Below the pieces are notes generated by a model that made no database searches, was not told the DNA's origin, and was given only the letters and a program-made list of their open reading frames with translations. 64,000 bases of DNA from Rickettsiaceae bacterium H1 (GTDB taxonomy: Bacteria; Pseudomonadota; Alphaproteobacteria; Rickettsiales; Anaplasmataceae). The stretch spans positions 120,591 through 184,590 of the forward strand of contig JACDQH010000004.1 of NCBI GenBank assembly GCA_018101195.1, in the 5' to 3' direction. Shown here one piece after another: positions 1 to 10,972 of this stretch (its first letter is position 1; each line of letters begins with the position of its first letter). Both the position numbers and the translations under genes were made by a program.

Positions 1-1226
1 ATTTTTCCAGGCATTGCACCGATATAAGTTTTTCTATGTCCTCGAATCTCGGATTCGTCCCTAACACCACCGAGAGACATACGGACGAATTCCCTACCCG
101 TCGCTTCAGCTATCGATTTAGCCAACGATGTTTTACCAACACCCGGAGCACCCAACAAACACAATATTGGCCCTTTCAACTCTTTTGTTTTTTTCTGTAC
201 GGCTAAATGTTCCACTATCCTCTCCTTAGCTTTTTCCATACCGTAATGATTGGACTCAAGTATTGCCGCAGCCTTTTTCAAATCATTCTTTACTTTTGTT
301 TTTTTACCCCAAGGCATGTCGAGCAGCCAGTCTAAATAATTACGTATTACGGTTGCTTCCGCCGACATCGGAGACATCATTTTTAATTTTTTAATTTCGG
401 ATTCTGCTTTTTCTTTTGCTTCAATCGATAAAGGATTCTTTTTCATTTTCGACGTTAACTCTCTTATGTCGTTTAAATCCGTAACACTATCATTATCTCC
501 CAATTCTTTTTGTATGGCTTTAATTTGTTCGTTTAAATAATATGCCTTTTGAGTATTTTCCATTTGTGATTTTACTCGATGACGTATCCGCTTTTCCATA
601 TTTAATACGTCTATCTCAGATTCCAATATCGAATAAACCTTTTCCAATCGCTTAAACACGTTAAAAGTTTCAAGAACATTCTGTTTTTCTTCTATTTTAA
701 TATCCAAATAAGATGTTATAGAATCAGCACAACGGCCGTACGAATCGCTTTTAATACTTTCTTCTAAAATTTCGGTCTTTAATACTTTTTTATTAAATTT
801 AGCATAATTTTTAAAACCGTTTACTACTACACGTCTTAATGCTTCTATCTTATTGTCTCCATCTCCTATCCCACTTTCTTCTATTACTTCGACAAAAGAA
901 TGTAAAAATTTTTCTTTTTCGGAATATTTCATTACAGCAGCACGATTTTCCACTTTTACTAAAATTTTTACGGCACCGTCAGGTAATTTAAGCAATTGTA
1001 ATATATGGGCCAATACTCCCACTTTAAAAAGATCGTTAATACTAGGGTTTTCTTTCGAAGAATTTTTTTGCGTGACTAAAAATAATTTCTTATCTTTACT
1101 CATCGCATATTCCAGAGCATAAACCGACTTTTCCCTTCCTACAAATAGCGGAGGTATATCACCGGGAAAAAACACAGCATCTCTTAAAGGAAGAACCGGT
1201 AGTAACAAAGTGTTATTTTCTGCCAT
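1..1226 (-). CDS. lon: Lon ATP-dependent protease, 3' part beyond the window
   Basis: This is the N-terminal part of Lon, the cytosolic AAA+ serine protease that degrades damaged and short-lived proteins. The reading frame runs unbroken from an ATG at 1226 to the window edge, about 408 residues. The start gives the family's N-terminal substrate-binding domain ([20 protein letters not shown]). A helical region follows, then the Walker A motif GAPGVGKT at residues 359-366, close to its place in E. coli Lon, then the family-typical stretch [20 protein letters not shown]. Walker B and the Ser-Lys protease domain lie outside the window. It is transcribed away from the YgjP-like/murG pair. Identity is secure; completeness cannot be judged. 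Confidence 0.96.
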   Translation of the reverse strand, partial: MAENNTLLLPVLPLRDAVFFPGDIPPLFVGREKSVYALEYAMSKDKKLFLVTQKNSSKENPSINDLFKVGVLAHILQLLKLPDGAVKILVKVENRAAVMKYSEKEKFLHSFVEVIEESGIGDGDNKIEALRRVVVNGFKNYAKFNKKVLKTEILEESIKSDSYGRCADSITSYLDIKIEEKQNVLETFNVFKRLEKVYSILESEIDVLNMEKRIRHRVKSQMENTQKAYYLNEQIKAIQKELGDNDSVTDLNDIRELTSKMKKNPLSIEAKEKAESEIKKLKMMSPMSAEATVIRNYLDWLLDMPWGKKTKVKNDLKKAAAILESNHYGMEKAKERIVEHLAVQKKTKELKGPILCLLGAPGVGKTSLAKSIAEATGREFVRMSLGGVRDESEIRGHRKTYIGAMPGK

Positions 1227-1351
1227 GATTCGTACTACTTATTACTCCACATAACAATATATATATGCCTATCCCAAGTAATTTTCAACACTATAACTAC
1301 TCTTTAGTTTTTTTTAATAATTTCTTAAATATTTTTTACTTATGTAAAGCT

Positions 1352-1999
1352 ATGCTAAATGTAATATACTTTTCTCACAAAAAAAAAATAATAAAACTTA
1401 GAATAATCTACGACAATATAAAAAAAATTAATATTTACGTTTACCCAAAATCAACAATCATAATAACGGCACCAATCAAAACCAATAAAATAAAAATAAT
1501 CAGAACAATAAATAAGCAAATAAAAAAAATAGTAAAAAAAGTAGTTAAATACAGCAAAATAAAAACCTCGCTGCATTCATTAAATAAACAAGTATATATG
1601 GGGAAAAATTACAATTATCAAGTTATTTATTCCAATTGCGAACAAGTGAAATTAGTTCAAGGAACTTTAATGATACACACACTGAAGCCATCAAATAAAA
1701 AATATAATAAAATGTTATTAAACAGGTGGAAATTCAAAAAATCATTCAATAAATGGCAGGAAAAACAAACGGAATTTCTCACTGTTTTTGCTCGTCCGAA
1801 TTTTTACTTTACCGAGACAATCAATAACAAAAGTTTTATCTACCATCGTTTTTTCACTTTATATCCCTCTGTCATAAGCGATTATATTATTTATCATATA
1901 GGCTGTAGTTATTATTTTAATGAGAATTCGTTAGCTTTTTACTCATTGCTTAACACAAAAATCTCAAATAGAATAAAAAATCATTTTCGTATTTTATAA
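1352..1999 (+). CDS. YgjP-like (DUF45) metallopeptidase fold protein with lost active site
   Basis: The protein has the layout of the YgjP/DUF45 metallopeptidase family. It has a basic N-terminal beta region, a GKNYNYQV element like the family's LGKxYxL, and a helical part (LLNRWKFKKSFNKW). The end, VISDYIIYHIGCSYYFNENS, matches the place where family members carry HELCHxxxxNHS. The zinc motif HExxH is replaced by HIGCS, and the usual RWGSC stretch is not recognisable, so it is probably catalytically dead. I chose the ATG at 1352, which matches the family N-terminus; an upstream ATG at 1265 would add 29 hydrophobic residues. It lies 4 bp before murG and may share its transcript. Very lysine- and asparagine-rich. 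Confidence 0.55.
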   Translation: MLNVIYFSHKKKIIKLRIIYDNIKKINIYVYPKSTIIITAPIKTNKIKIIRTINKQIKKIVKKVVKYSKIKTSLHSLNKQVYMGKNYNYQVIYSNCEQVKLVQGTLMIHTLKPSNKKYNKMLLNRWKFKKSFNKWQEKQTEFLTVFARPNFYFTETINNKSFIYHRFFTLYPSVISDYIIYHIGCSYYFNENSLAFYSLLNTKISNRIKNHFRIL

Positions 2000-2003
2000 T
2001 GTT

Positions 2004-3089
2004 ATGACTCTATTATTTGCAGGAGGAGGTACCGGCGGACACATATTCCCCGCAATAGCAACAATGCGAGCGCTAGAAATCAGGCAGCACGAATGTGTAT
2101 TGATAACCACCCCATCCTTAAAAAAATGGAAAAGCAATAGAACTGACGTTAAAATGGAATATCTATCGATTAGCAAAAATGGATCCGTAGGTTTTTTATG
2201 GTTGTTTATTATAAATTTCATCAAATCTTTTTTTTTAATAAGAAAATATAAACCGAAAGCGATAGTATGTTTCGGAGGCCGTTTTACCGCTCCGATATTA
2301 ATGGCCGGTTATTTGTTGAGAGTACCTATAATACTGCACGAATCGAATTCGGTATTAGGTAAGGTCAACAAATTGTTTTTACCTTTTGCACAAAAATTAG
2401 GTTTTTTCTTCCCGTCGATAGAAGAAAATATACCGAATCGTTACGAAGAAAAATTATCTTTAGTGGGTATTCCAATTACCAAAGACATAGAATACTGCAC
2501 TTATCCTCAAATCACCAATAAAATAAAAATTTTAGTTATCGGCGGAAGTCAAGGGGCAAGTATTTTTTCAGATATAATCCCCAATACTATTAATAAAGTA
2601 ATCGATAAAATAAAAAGTGAAATAGTAATATACCATCAATGCCCCAAACAAGATTTACACCGAGTAGAACAAAAATATACCGATTATAAAATAAATGCCG
2701 AAATTGCTACTTTTTTCCACAATATTGCCGAAAAATTATCCGAAGCACACGTAATAATTTCTCGAGCAGGTGCTTCGACAATTGCAGAAATTTTAGTTAT
2801 GGGAAAACCTACGATCTATATTCCCTATCCTTATGCAAAAGATAGCCATCAATTAAAAAACGCTGAATTTATCATGAAAAATAAAGGAGGAATTCTAATA
2901 AAACAAGAAAATTTAACAATGGAAAATTTAGCAAACGAATTAATCGAATTGATAAATGGTAAAAACAAATTGCAAGAGATATCCGAACAAGCAAGTAAAA
3001 TAGCGATTAATAATGCTTCGGTAAGATTTGCCGAATTAATCGAATATGTAATTACCGCTAAAAGCAATGGTGGGTCTGGGAAGATTTGA
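2004..3089 (+). CDS. murG: UDP-GlcNAc:lipid I N-acetylglucosaminyltransferase MurG
   Basis: MurG adds GlcNAc to lipid I to make lipid II on the cytosolic face of the inner membrane, the last intracellular step of peptidoglycan precursor synthesis. The N-terminal glycine-rich loop FAGGGTGGHIFPAIA is diagnostic. The HESN motif (ILHESNSVLGKVN) and the C-terminal donor-site motif SRAGASTIAEILVMGKPTIYIPYP are present. Length (361) is normal. The last residues (AKSNGGSGKI) are encoded by the antisense of the tRNA-Ile gene, and the stop codon lies inside it. Together with murC at 54-55 kb it indicates that peptidoglycan precursors are made. Confidence 0.97.
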   Translation: MTLLFAGGGTGGHIFPAIATMRALEIRQHECVLITTPSLKKWKSNRTDVKMEYLSISKNGSVGFLWLFIINFIKSFFLIRKYKPKAIVCFGGRFTAPILMAGYLLRVPIILHESNSVLGKVNKLFLPFAQKLGFFFPSIEENIPNRYEEKLSLVGIPITKDIEYCTYPQITNKIKILVIGGSQGASIFSDIIPNTINKVIDKIKSEIVIYHQCPKQDLHRVEQKYTDYKINAEIATFFHNIAEKLSEAHVIISRAGASTIAEILVMGKPTIYIPYPYAKDSHQLKNAEFIMKNKGGILIKQENLTMENLANELIELINGKNKLQEISEQASKIAINNASVRFAELIEYVITAKSNGGSGKI

Positions 3090-3144
3090 ACTTCCGACCT
3101 CACGCTTATCAGGCGTGCGCTCTCACCAACTGAGCTACAAACCC
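3068..3144 (-). tRNA. tRNA-Ile (anticodon GAT)
   Basis: The minus strand reads GGGTTTGTAGCTCAGTTGGT with an anticodon loop CTGATAA, T arm GGTTCAAATC-like (AAGTTCAAATC), and acceptor end GACCCA followed by an encoded CCA. The seven acceptor pairs GGGTTTG/CAGACCC form with one G-T pair. The 3' 22 nt overlap the end of murG on the other strand. In rRNA operons this tRNA often sits in the spacer; here it stands alone. Confidence 0.95.
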
Positions 3145-3269
3145 ACGAAATAAGGCTAAAAGAATATCTAAAAAAGTCAATTTTTCAAATTTTGCAAAAA
3201 ATCATATATTTATACTAAAATAATTTATTTTCGTATTAATATATTTAAAAATTCAATATATTAAATGAT

Positions 3270-4180
3270 AGCCATGGGATTAATAACAGTCATTGCTATT
3301 GAAAAATTCAACATATCTACCAACTCACCCCAAAGTTAAAATAGGAAATATAAATAGTATTGGTAACAGCTTTATCAAAATCTTGAAAAATATGTCAGAA
3401 AAAACAGTAATGAAAAGAGGAAATGCATAATTATTATCGAAGAGTTAGATAAAATTATGATTTGCAATAGTGAAAAAAAATAGAATCGTGAATGTAATAC
3501 TAAATGAATTCGGTAATTAAGACACAGCAAAAAAATAAAGATATAGTCTTAAATGCTTACCGAGCACCATAGTGACGAAAATGCAATAGAAGGCTTGGAA
3601 CAAATAATACGAGTCGAATTCCAAACTTTGACTGCATGAGAAGAATTTTTGAAATAGAAGTAGAACCACCCAAAGGAAAAGAACAATTAAGTCAAGCATT
3701 TATTTAGTAAGACAAAAGGTTTAATAAATTCTGCAAATTTAAGCACCTTCGATAAAAATAATCCAGGTCGGAAAGAAGAGATTACAAATAGGATCCAACA
3801 ACAAAACCTTAATCATGGGCAGAGAAAGACTAACTAATAAAAAAGAGATTATAGAAGAAAAATGGTTGAAATTCGCAATGAAATAACTATGGCAATTAAC
3901 ACTAAATATACTGATACGACACCAGTAACCAATACCAATTATTACAACTAAATTCCCAATCGGTAATTAAATTAATGCAATGGATTAATAAAAATAAACC
4001 GAAAACAATGGATCAAGATTGGTTGCAAAAATTTCTTCTGAAAATTCCAAATAAAATTGTGTACAGTACAAAAAACTAAAACCGTTATTTTAAAATATTA
4101 GAATAACTACTTTTTTCACACAACTTAGGATAAATTCAATTTAGTAAAAACTTCATTAAAACAAGAACAAAAGCTCAAGA
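3270..4180 (+). pseudogene. Decayed AAA+ ATPase, probably FtsH-like remnant
   Basis: No open frame spans this 1.1 kb gap, but frame-hopping translation yields pieces in the order expected for an AAA+ protein. CIIIIEELDKIMI (about 3430-3468) resembles a Walker B segment. It is followed by VNVILNEFG (compare LLNELD), then KDIVLNAYRAP, then RIFEIEVEPPKGKEQLSQAFI at the place of the sensor/arginine region. Further on is TLIMGRERLTNKKEIIEEK, which recalls the FtsH stretch before the HEAGH protease motif. Several stops and frameshifts interrupt it. The FtsH assignment is inference from fragments; any AAA+ family member is possible. Confidence 0.4.
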
Positions 4181-4284
4181 TACACAAAAATACAAAGAGG
4201 AAAAAACAACTTGATATGATCAATTTTCTTGTTAATCATATTAAGTAAGTACCTATTTTTTTTTATTACACTAAATCACATAAC

Positions 4285-6189
4285 ATGATTTCCATTACCC
4301 TGCCCAATAAGCAAAAAAAAAAATTTCCGTCGGCTGTTTCCGGAATGGAAATTGCGAAATCGATAAGTAAAAGCTTGGCCGAAAATGCAATTGCAATAAA
4401 TGTCGATAATGAAATCCGAGATTTATCTCGAGAAATAAAACAAGATGCAAATATAGAAATTATCACGGATGAAAGTGAAATTGGCCTGGATATATTAAGG
4501 CACGATACCGCTCACATTTTAGCCCAAGCGGTAAAAGAGTTATACCCCAAAGCAAAAATTGCCATAGGACCTACAATTAAAGATGGGTTTTATTACGATA
4601 TCGATTACAAAGAATCTTTTACGCCTGATGATTTGGCAAAAATAGAACTACACATGCATAAAATCATCAAGCGCAACGATAAAATAATACGCGAATTATG
4701 GTCGAGAAACGATGCGATAAACTTTTTCACAAAAATCAACGAATCTTATAAAGTGGAAATTATTTCGGCATTATCGGAAAAAGAAAATATCACTTTATAT
4801 CGCCAAGGAAATTTTATCGATCTATGTCGCGGTCCCCATTCTCTAACAACGGGAAAAACAAAATTTTTCAAATTAACAAAATTAGCAGGATCATATTGGC
4901 GAGGCAATTCCAAAAATAAAATGTTACAACGTATATATGGAACCGCTTGGGCGAAAAAACAAGATTTGGACGATTATCTGCGTAAATTGGAAGAAGCCGA
5001 AAAAAGAGATCATAGGAAAATAGCTCGAATTATGGATTTGTTTCATATCCAAGAAGAAGCCCAAGGTTCGATCTTTTGGCATGAAAATGGTTGGATCTTA
5101 TATAGAACGTTAGAAAATTATATAAGAGAAAAATTACAAAATAACGGTTACGTAGAAGTAAAAACACCAATAATGCTCGAGCAAAAATTATGGGAAAAAT
5201 CGGGTCATTGGGAAAAATTCAGAGAAAATATGTTTATTAGCAATACCGATGAAAAAACGTTGGCAATCAAACCAATGAATTGTCCTTGTCATGTAGAATT
5301 ATTTAATCAGCACACCAGAAGCTACAGAGATTTACCGTTACGAATTGCAGAATTCGGTATGTGTCATCGCAACGAATCTTCCGGTTCTTTACACGGACTG
5401 ATGCGTGTTCGAAGTTTTACTCAAGACGATGCACATATTTTTTGTACTAAAGATCAAATTACAGAAGAAACAATCAGATTTTGCAATTTATTAAAAGAAG
5501 TATATCGAGAACTCGGTTTTACGGAAATCAGAGTAAAATTTTCCGATCGTCCCAAAATTCGTGCCGGAACCGATGAAACTTGGAACAAAGCCGAAGAATC
5601 ACTAAAAAAATCACTGGAATCGGCAAATATAGAATATTCCCTAAATCCAGGAGAAGGTGCTTTTTATGGACCGAAATTGGAATTTATATTAAAAGATGCA
5701 ATAGACAGAGAATGGCAATGCGGCACGTTACAAGTCGATTTTATTCTACCCAAAAAATTAAGCGCTTATTATACCGGACCGGATAATAAACCTGCTTTGG
5801 TAGTTATGTTACATAGGGCAATTCTTGGAACTTTCGAAAGATTTATCGGTATTCTAATCGAACATTATTCGGGAAAATTTCCTCTATGGCTGGCACCCAT
5901 ACAAGTTGTAATTGCAACTATTACCGATGTGGCCAACGGCTATGCAAATAAGTTATTTCAGGTATTGAAAGATAATAATATACGTGCTACAGTCGACGGG
6001 TCTAATCAGAAGATTAGCTATAAAATACGTAACTACAGTAGTAAAAAAGTTCCTTTTATGTGGGTTATAGGAAAAATTGAAATGCAAAAAAATTTAGTTT
6101 CGGTTAGGTCGCTTGGTTCACAGGAAGTACAACAATTATCCATAAACAATGCAATTAAAATGTTAATCGATAAAATAAAAGAGAGATAA
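4285..6189 (+). CDS. thrS: Threonyl-tRNA synthetase
   Basis: ThrRS charges tRNA-Thr. The 634 residues show all domains in order. The TGS domain occupies about 1-60. The editing domain has H73, H77, C181 and H185 (HDTAH, CRGPH), which remove mischarged serine. The class II catalytic core contains [22 protein letters not shown] and the C-terminal core motif [20 protein letters not shown]. An anticodon-binding domain ends the protein. No lesion is visible. The stop codon touches the next gene, infC, so the two are probably co-transcribed and translationally coupled, the same gene order as in E. coli. Confidence 0.98.
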   Translation: MISITLPNKQKKKFPSAVSGMEIAKSISKSLAENAIAINVDNEIRDLSREIKQDANIEIITDESEIGLDILRHDTAHILAQAVKELYPKAKIAIGPTIKDGFYYDIDYKESFTPDDLAKIELHMHKIIKRNDKIIRELWSRNDAINFFTKINESYKVEIISALSEKENITLYRQGNFIDLCRGPHSLTTGKTKFFKLTKLAGSYWRGNSKNKMLQRIYGTAWAKKQDLDDYLRKLEEAEKRDHRKIARIMDLFHIQEEAQGSIFWHENGWILYRTLENYIREKLQNNGYVEVKTPIMLEQKLWEKSGHWEKFRENMFISNTDEKTLAIKPMNCPCHVELFNQHTRSYRDLPLRIAEFGMCHRNESSGSLHGLMRVRSFTQDDAHIFCTKDQITEETIRFCNLLKEVYRELGFTEIRVKFSDRPKIRAGTDETWNKAEESLKKSLESANIEYSLNPGEGAFYGPKLEFILKDAIDREWQCGTLQVDFILPKKLSAYYTGPDNKPALVVMLHRAILGTFERFIGILIEHYSGKFPLWLAPIQVVIATITDVANGYANKLFQVLKDNNIRATVDGSNQKISYKIRNYSSKKVPFMWVIGKIEMQKNLVSVRSLGSQEVQQLSINNAIKMLIDKIKER

Positions 6190-6191
6190 TT

Positions 6192-6707
6192 TTGGATCCG
6201 AAGAGAAAAGGGCCTAGGATTAATAAGCATATCAAATCTCCTTCCGTTCGTTTGATTGATGAAAGCGGTAACATGGTTGGAGTAATTGACGTCACTCAAG
6301 CTCTTAGTCGTGCTCAAAACGTAAATCTCGATTTAGTTGAAGTTAACCCTAATTCCAATCCTCCGGTTTGTAAGATATTGGATTATGGAAAAATAAAATA
6401 TGAAAAACAAAAACAATTACATAAAGCAAGAAAAAAGCATAATGTAAACATAGTAAAAGAAGTTAAAATCAGGCCAAATATCGGAGAAAACGATTATCTG
6501 ATAAAAATGCGTAATATCAGATCATTTCTAGAAGATAAATATAGGGTAAAAATATCCCTCAGATTTCGAGGCAGAGAAATGATGTTTCAAGATGACGGAA
6601 TGAAATTATTAAATAAAATCATTGAAGATACCGAAGACGTAGGAATGGTAGAAAGTAAACCAAATAGAAATAATAATTTATTAATATTAGTATTATCTGC
6701 TAAATAA
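6192..6707 (+). CDS. infC: Translation initiation factor IF-3
   Basis: IF-3 binds the 30S subunit and proofreads the initiator tRNA and start codon. The N domain begins PRINKHIKSPSVRLIDESG, and the C domain contains the family motif VKEVKIRPNIGENDYLIKM. The 171-residue length is usual. No ATG is available near the N-terminus. The frame opens with TTG at 6192 and, one codon earlier, ATT at 6189, which overlaps the thrS stop TAA. A GAGAG Shine-Dalgarno-like stretch at 6181-6185 fits the TTG best. Either non-AUG start would be discriminated against by IF-3 itself, the known autoregulation of infC. rpmI/rplT do not follow. Confidence 0.96.
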   Translation: MDPKRKGPRINKHIKSPSVRLIDESGNMVGVIDVTQALSRAQNVNLDLVEVNPNSNPPVCKILDYGKIKYEKQKQLHKARKKHNVNIVKEVKIRPNIGENDYLIKMRNIRSFLEDKYRVKISLRFRGREMMFQDDGMKLLNKIIEDTEDVGMVESKPNRNNNLLILVLSAK

Positions 6708-6756
6708 ATCTGTTATAATCACATTATATATATTATGGAACCTAGAAGAGGAATAG

Positions 6757-6925
6757 CATTATGATAGAATCAGAAAAAAACAAAGAGTAATAAATTTTAA
6801 AAAGGAACAAAAAAGAATTAAAATACTTCCTAATGACTTTCATAATGCTAGAATCAGAAAAAAAACAAAGAGTAATAAATTTTAAAAAGGAACAAAAAAG
6901 AATTAAAATACTTCCTAATGACTTA
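6757..6925 (+). repeat. Tandem duplication of about 84 bp at a gene's 5' end
   Basis: Unit 1 (6757-6840) and unit 2 (6841-6925) are almost identical and each carries an ATG followed by ATAGAATCAG or CTAGAATCAG. Unit 1 has seven A residues after CAG where unit 2 has eight, so the reading frame of unit 1 stops after nine codons. Unit 2 opens the downstream membrane-protein gene. The duplication therefore left a decoy start region upstream of the functional one. Confidence 0.9.
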
Positions 6926-7501
6926 TGTTCCTTAGGGAAAACTATATTTACTGGTTCTATCATTATCAATCCAATTATATGGCCGATTGCATGTTATTAC
7001 CTGTATAATTTTAATAAATGTAAAAACACTGAAGATCAGGAAGAATTTACACAACGCAAAAAAAAGAGTTCAAACCTTTTAACTTTTGCCGGAATAATGA
7101 TGACTATATATCACCTGGTATTCAACGGAATAATTTGTTATTGCATCTGTCATTATTTTTTCCGCCAAGACAAACTCCTTAGCTTATACGAATGTTTAGC
7201 ATTTGCTGGAATTTTACTCGCTCTAACAATTACTTTTGGAATAACAAAAGTCAGTCAAAAAAAAACAGAAGAACAAACAAATAAAGAAGGACTTAACAAA
7301 AATTATTCAAGGCTATTTTCTCTTCATACGGCAGTATTTAGCTCAGGCTTACTTACACTGGCATTTATCCCAGGACCAACATTAATTTTGGGTGGAATCG
7401 CTATATCCTTATACTTGGGACCAACAGCAACAAGGAACATGCTTTGTGTGAATAATATAAACCAAAATACTATGAAAGATGGTCAAATACAGAAGAGTTA
7501 G
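6845..7501 (+). CDS. Small multi-pass membrane protein, unknown
   Basis: I do not recognise this family. From the ATG at 6845 it has a basic N-terminal stretch of about 35 residues and a hydrophobic segment (TGSIIINPIIWPIACYYLY). Two more segments follow around LLTFAGIMMTIYHLVFNGII and ECLAFAGILLALTITFGI. After a hydrophilic loop rich in K, E and N comes a C-terminal hydrophobic pair. At least four membrane spans are likely. An upstream in-frame ATG at 6833 lies in the duplicated leader. It stands alone between infC and the convergent rnd. Function unknown; a lineage-specific inner-membrane protein is the most one can say. Confidence 0.7.
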   Translation: MLESEKKQRVINFKKEQKRIKILPNDLCSLGKTIFTGSIIINPIIWPIACYYLYNFNKCKNTEDQEEFTQRKKKSSNLLTFAGIMMTIYHLVFNGIICYCICHYFFRQDKLLSLYECLAFAGILLALTITFGITKVSQKKTEEQTNKEGLNKNYSRLFSLHTAVFSSGLLTLAFIPGPTLILGGIAISLYLGPTATRNMLCVNNINQNTMKDGQIQKS

Positions 7502-7513
7502 GCATGTAAGTAA

Positions 7514-8575
7514 CTAACTCAATTTTACATTTAAGTCACCACCTATAACACCTATTTCCAACATGATTTTACCTTTTAAAAAATCGGTTATTTTTTCACC
7601 TATCTCAACACCACGCCAACCTTGAAGCAATCTAATGTTTTCCGGCTCATCGTTTACCAATCTATTGATCTCGGCAAGAGAAGAAATAGATTGATAAGAT
7701 ATGTTATTTTTTAAGCAATATTGTTGAACTAAAGCTTGAATTAAATAAATTAATGATTTTTTTTCACCAGTAACTAAACTTTCTTTCTTTTGGCACGATA
7801 ACATTTCATAAAGCTCGTCTAAATATTCTTTATTTACCAATTTTTTCAATAATTGTTTGGTAATTTTTTTAGCATAAGACAAGCGATAAATTTGACTATC
7901 AGTTACACCGTTAACCAATTTATTATCGATTCTATATTCACACAGTACCTGACGGACCATATTTGGTTTATCGTTTTTAGTACTGTGCGGAATAGCAAGC
8001 TTTTCAATCATCTCTTGAACATCATCTTTCGCCCAATTCAGCCTATTTAATTTTTGTAAGCGCTTAAATAAAATTTTATAAACAGAACATAAATAAGTCA
8101 CATCGGCAACGGCATACTCAATTTGTTTATCAGAAAGAGGACGAGATAACCAATCAGTTCTCGTAGACTCTTTCATTAACTTAACATCGAGTAACGAGTA
8201 AATTAACTCCAAATAACTAATATAATTATTATGATAATCACATAACATTGCCATCATCTGGGTATCCATCATAGGTCTCGGGACATAATCGAAAACAGTT
8301 AATAACGCTAATATATCTTGCTTAAAATCGTGAAATACCTTGGTGATTTTCGAATTTAAAAACAACTTGTTTAAAATCGATAAATCAACATCTTGCGATA
8401 ATACGTCTATAACTGCCACTTTATTATTGTATGCTATTTGAATTAAACATAATTTGGGAAAATTTCGATATTTACGATTACTAATAAATTCGGTATCAAT
8501 AGCAATAAAATCAGGATTAGTAGCAATTACCTCGTTACAAAATTCAGATAATTTATAACTTTCGTTAATCCTCAT
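7514..8575 (-). CDS. rnd: Ribonuclease D
   Basis: RNase D is a 3'-5' exoribonuclease that trims tRNA precursors. The DEDDy exonuclease motifs are visible: AIDTEFISNRKY (Exo I), KVFHDFKQDILAL (Exo II) and QIEYAVADVTYLCSVY (Exo III with Tyr). They are followed by helical regions matching HRDC domains. At 353 residues it is near the usual size. Its start codon follows directly on the stop of purA with no gap, so it is the last gene of a hydrolase-purA-rnd operon. Confidence 0.95.
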   Translation of the reverse strand: MRINESYKLSEFCNEVIATNPDFIAIDTEFISNRKYRNFPKLCLIQIAYNNKVAVIDVLSQDVDLSILNKLFLNSKITKVFHDFKQDILALLTVFDYVPRPMMDTQMMAMLCDYHNNYISYLELIYSLLDVKLMKESTRTDWLSRPLSDKQIEYAVADVTYLCSVYKILFKRLQKLNRLNWAKDDVQEMIEKLAIPHSTKNDKPNMVRQVLCEYRIDNKLVNGVTDSQIYRLSYAKKITKQLLKKLVNKEYLDELYEMLSCQKKESLVTGEKKSLIYLIQALVQQYCLKNNISYQSISSLAEINRLVNDEPENIRLLQGWRGVEIGEKITDFLKGKIMLEIGVIGGDLNVKLS

Positions 8576-10506
<1,931 letters not shown>

Positions 10507-10636
10507 ATTTTTCTCCTGAATAAATTTAGTTAATTTTCTACTATATGATAGCACACTTCCAACTATATTTAGTAATCTTGTTCACAAATTATTAACTAAA
10601 TATGATTCGGTTATCTATAAGTTACTATCACATAAT

Positions 10637-10972
10637 CATAAGACATTACTTCAGGTTTCGTTAATTCCGTAGATACTTCAACCAATTCCTGAAACATTTT
10701 TAATTTTTCGTTTGGTTTCACCATACTCTCTTGTGGAAATCGGTTCGTTTGCTTCGCACCAAATTAATTTATCTTTCAATTTCTGCGGTAAACGTTACCG
10801 TCATCCAATCACCATAAGACATTACTTCAGGTTTCGTTAATTCCGTAGATACTTCAACCAATTCCTGAAACATTTTTAATTTTTCGTTGGGTTTCACCAT
10901 AGTCTCTCTTGTGTAAATCGGTTCGTTTGCTTCGTACCAAGTTAATTTATCTTTCAATTTCTGCGGTAACGG
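10637..10972 (-). repeat. Tandem duplication of the 3' end of the ankyrin gene (period about 176 bp)
   Basis: Segment 10813-10972 (inside the ankyrin gene) recurs at 10637-10794 with only a few differences, including a 2-nt loss. The first part, beginning CATAAGACATTACTTCAGG, is identical over about 75 bases. Reading of the ankyrin gene leaves the inner copy, enters the outer copy out of frame and stops at 10769. The tail VTFTAEIER is therefore newly made, and the outer copy still encodes the older-looking end MSYDYVIVTYR. This also explains the otherwise gene-free stretch 10555-10768. Confidence 0.9.

Noticed and set aside
3517..3699. Minus-strand 60-residue frame in the gap before thrS
   Set aside because: It is antisense to the AAA-like fragments and has no start signal.
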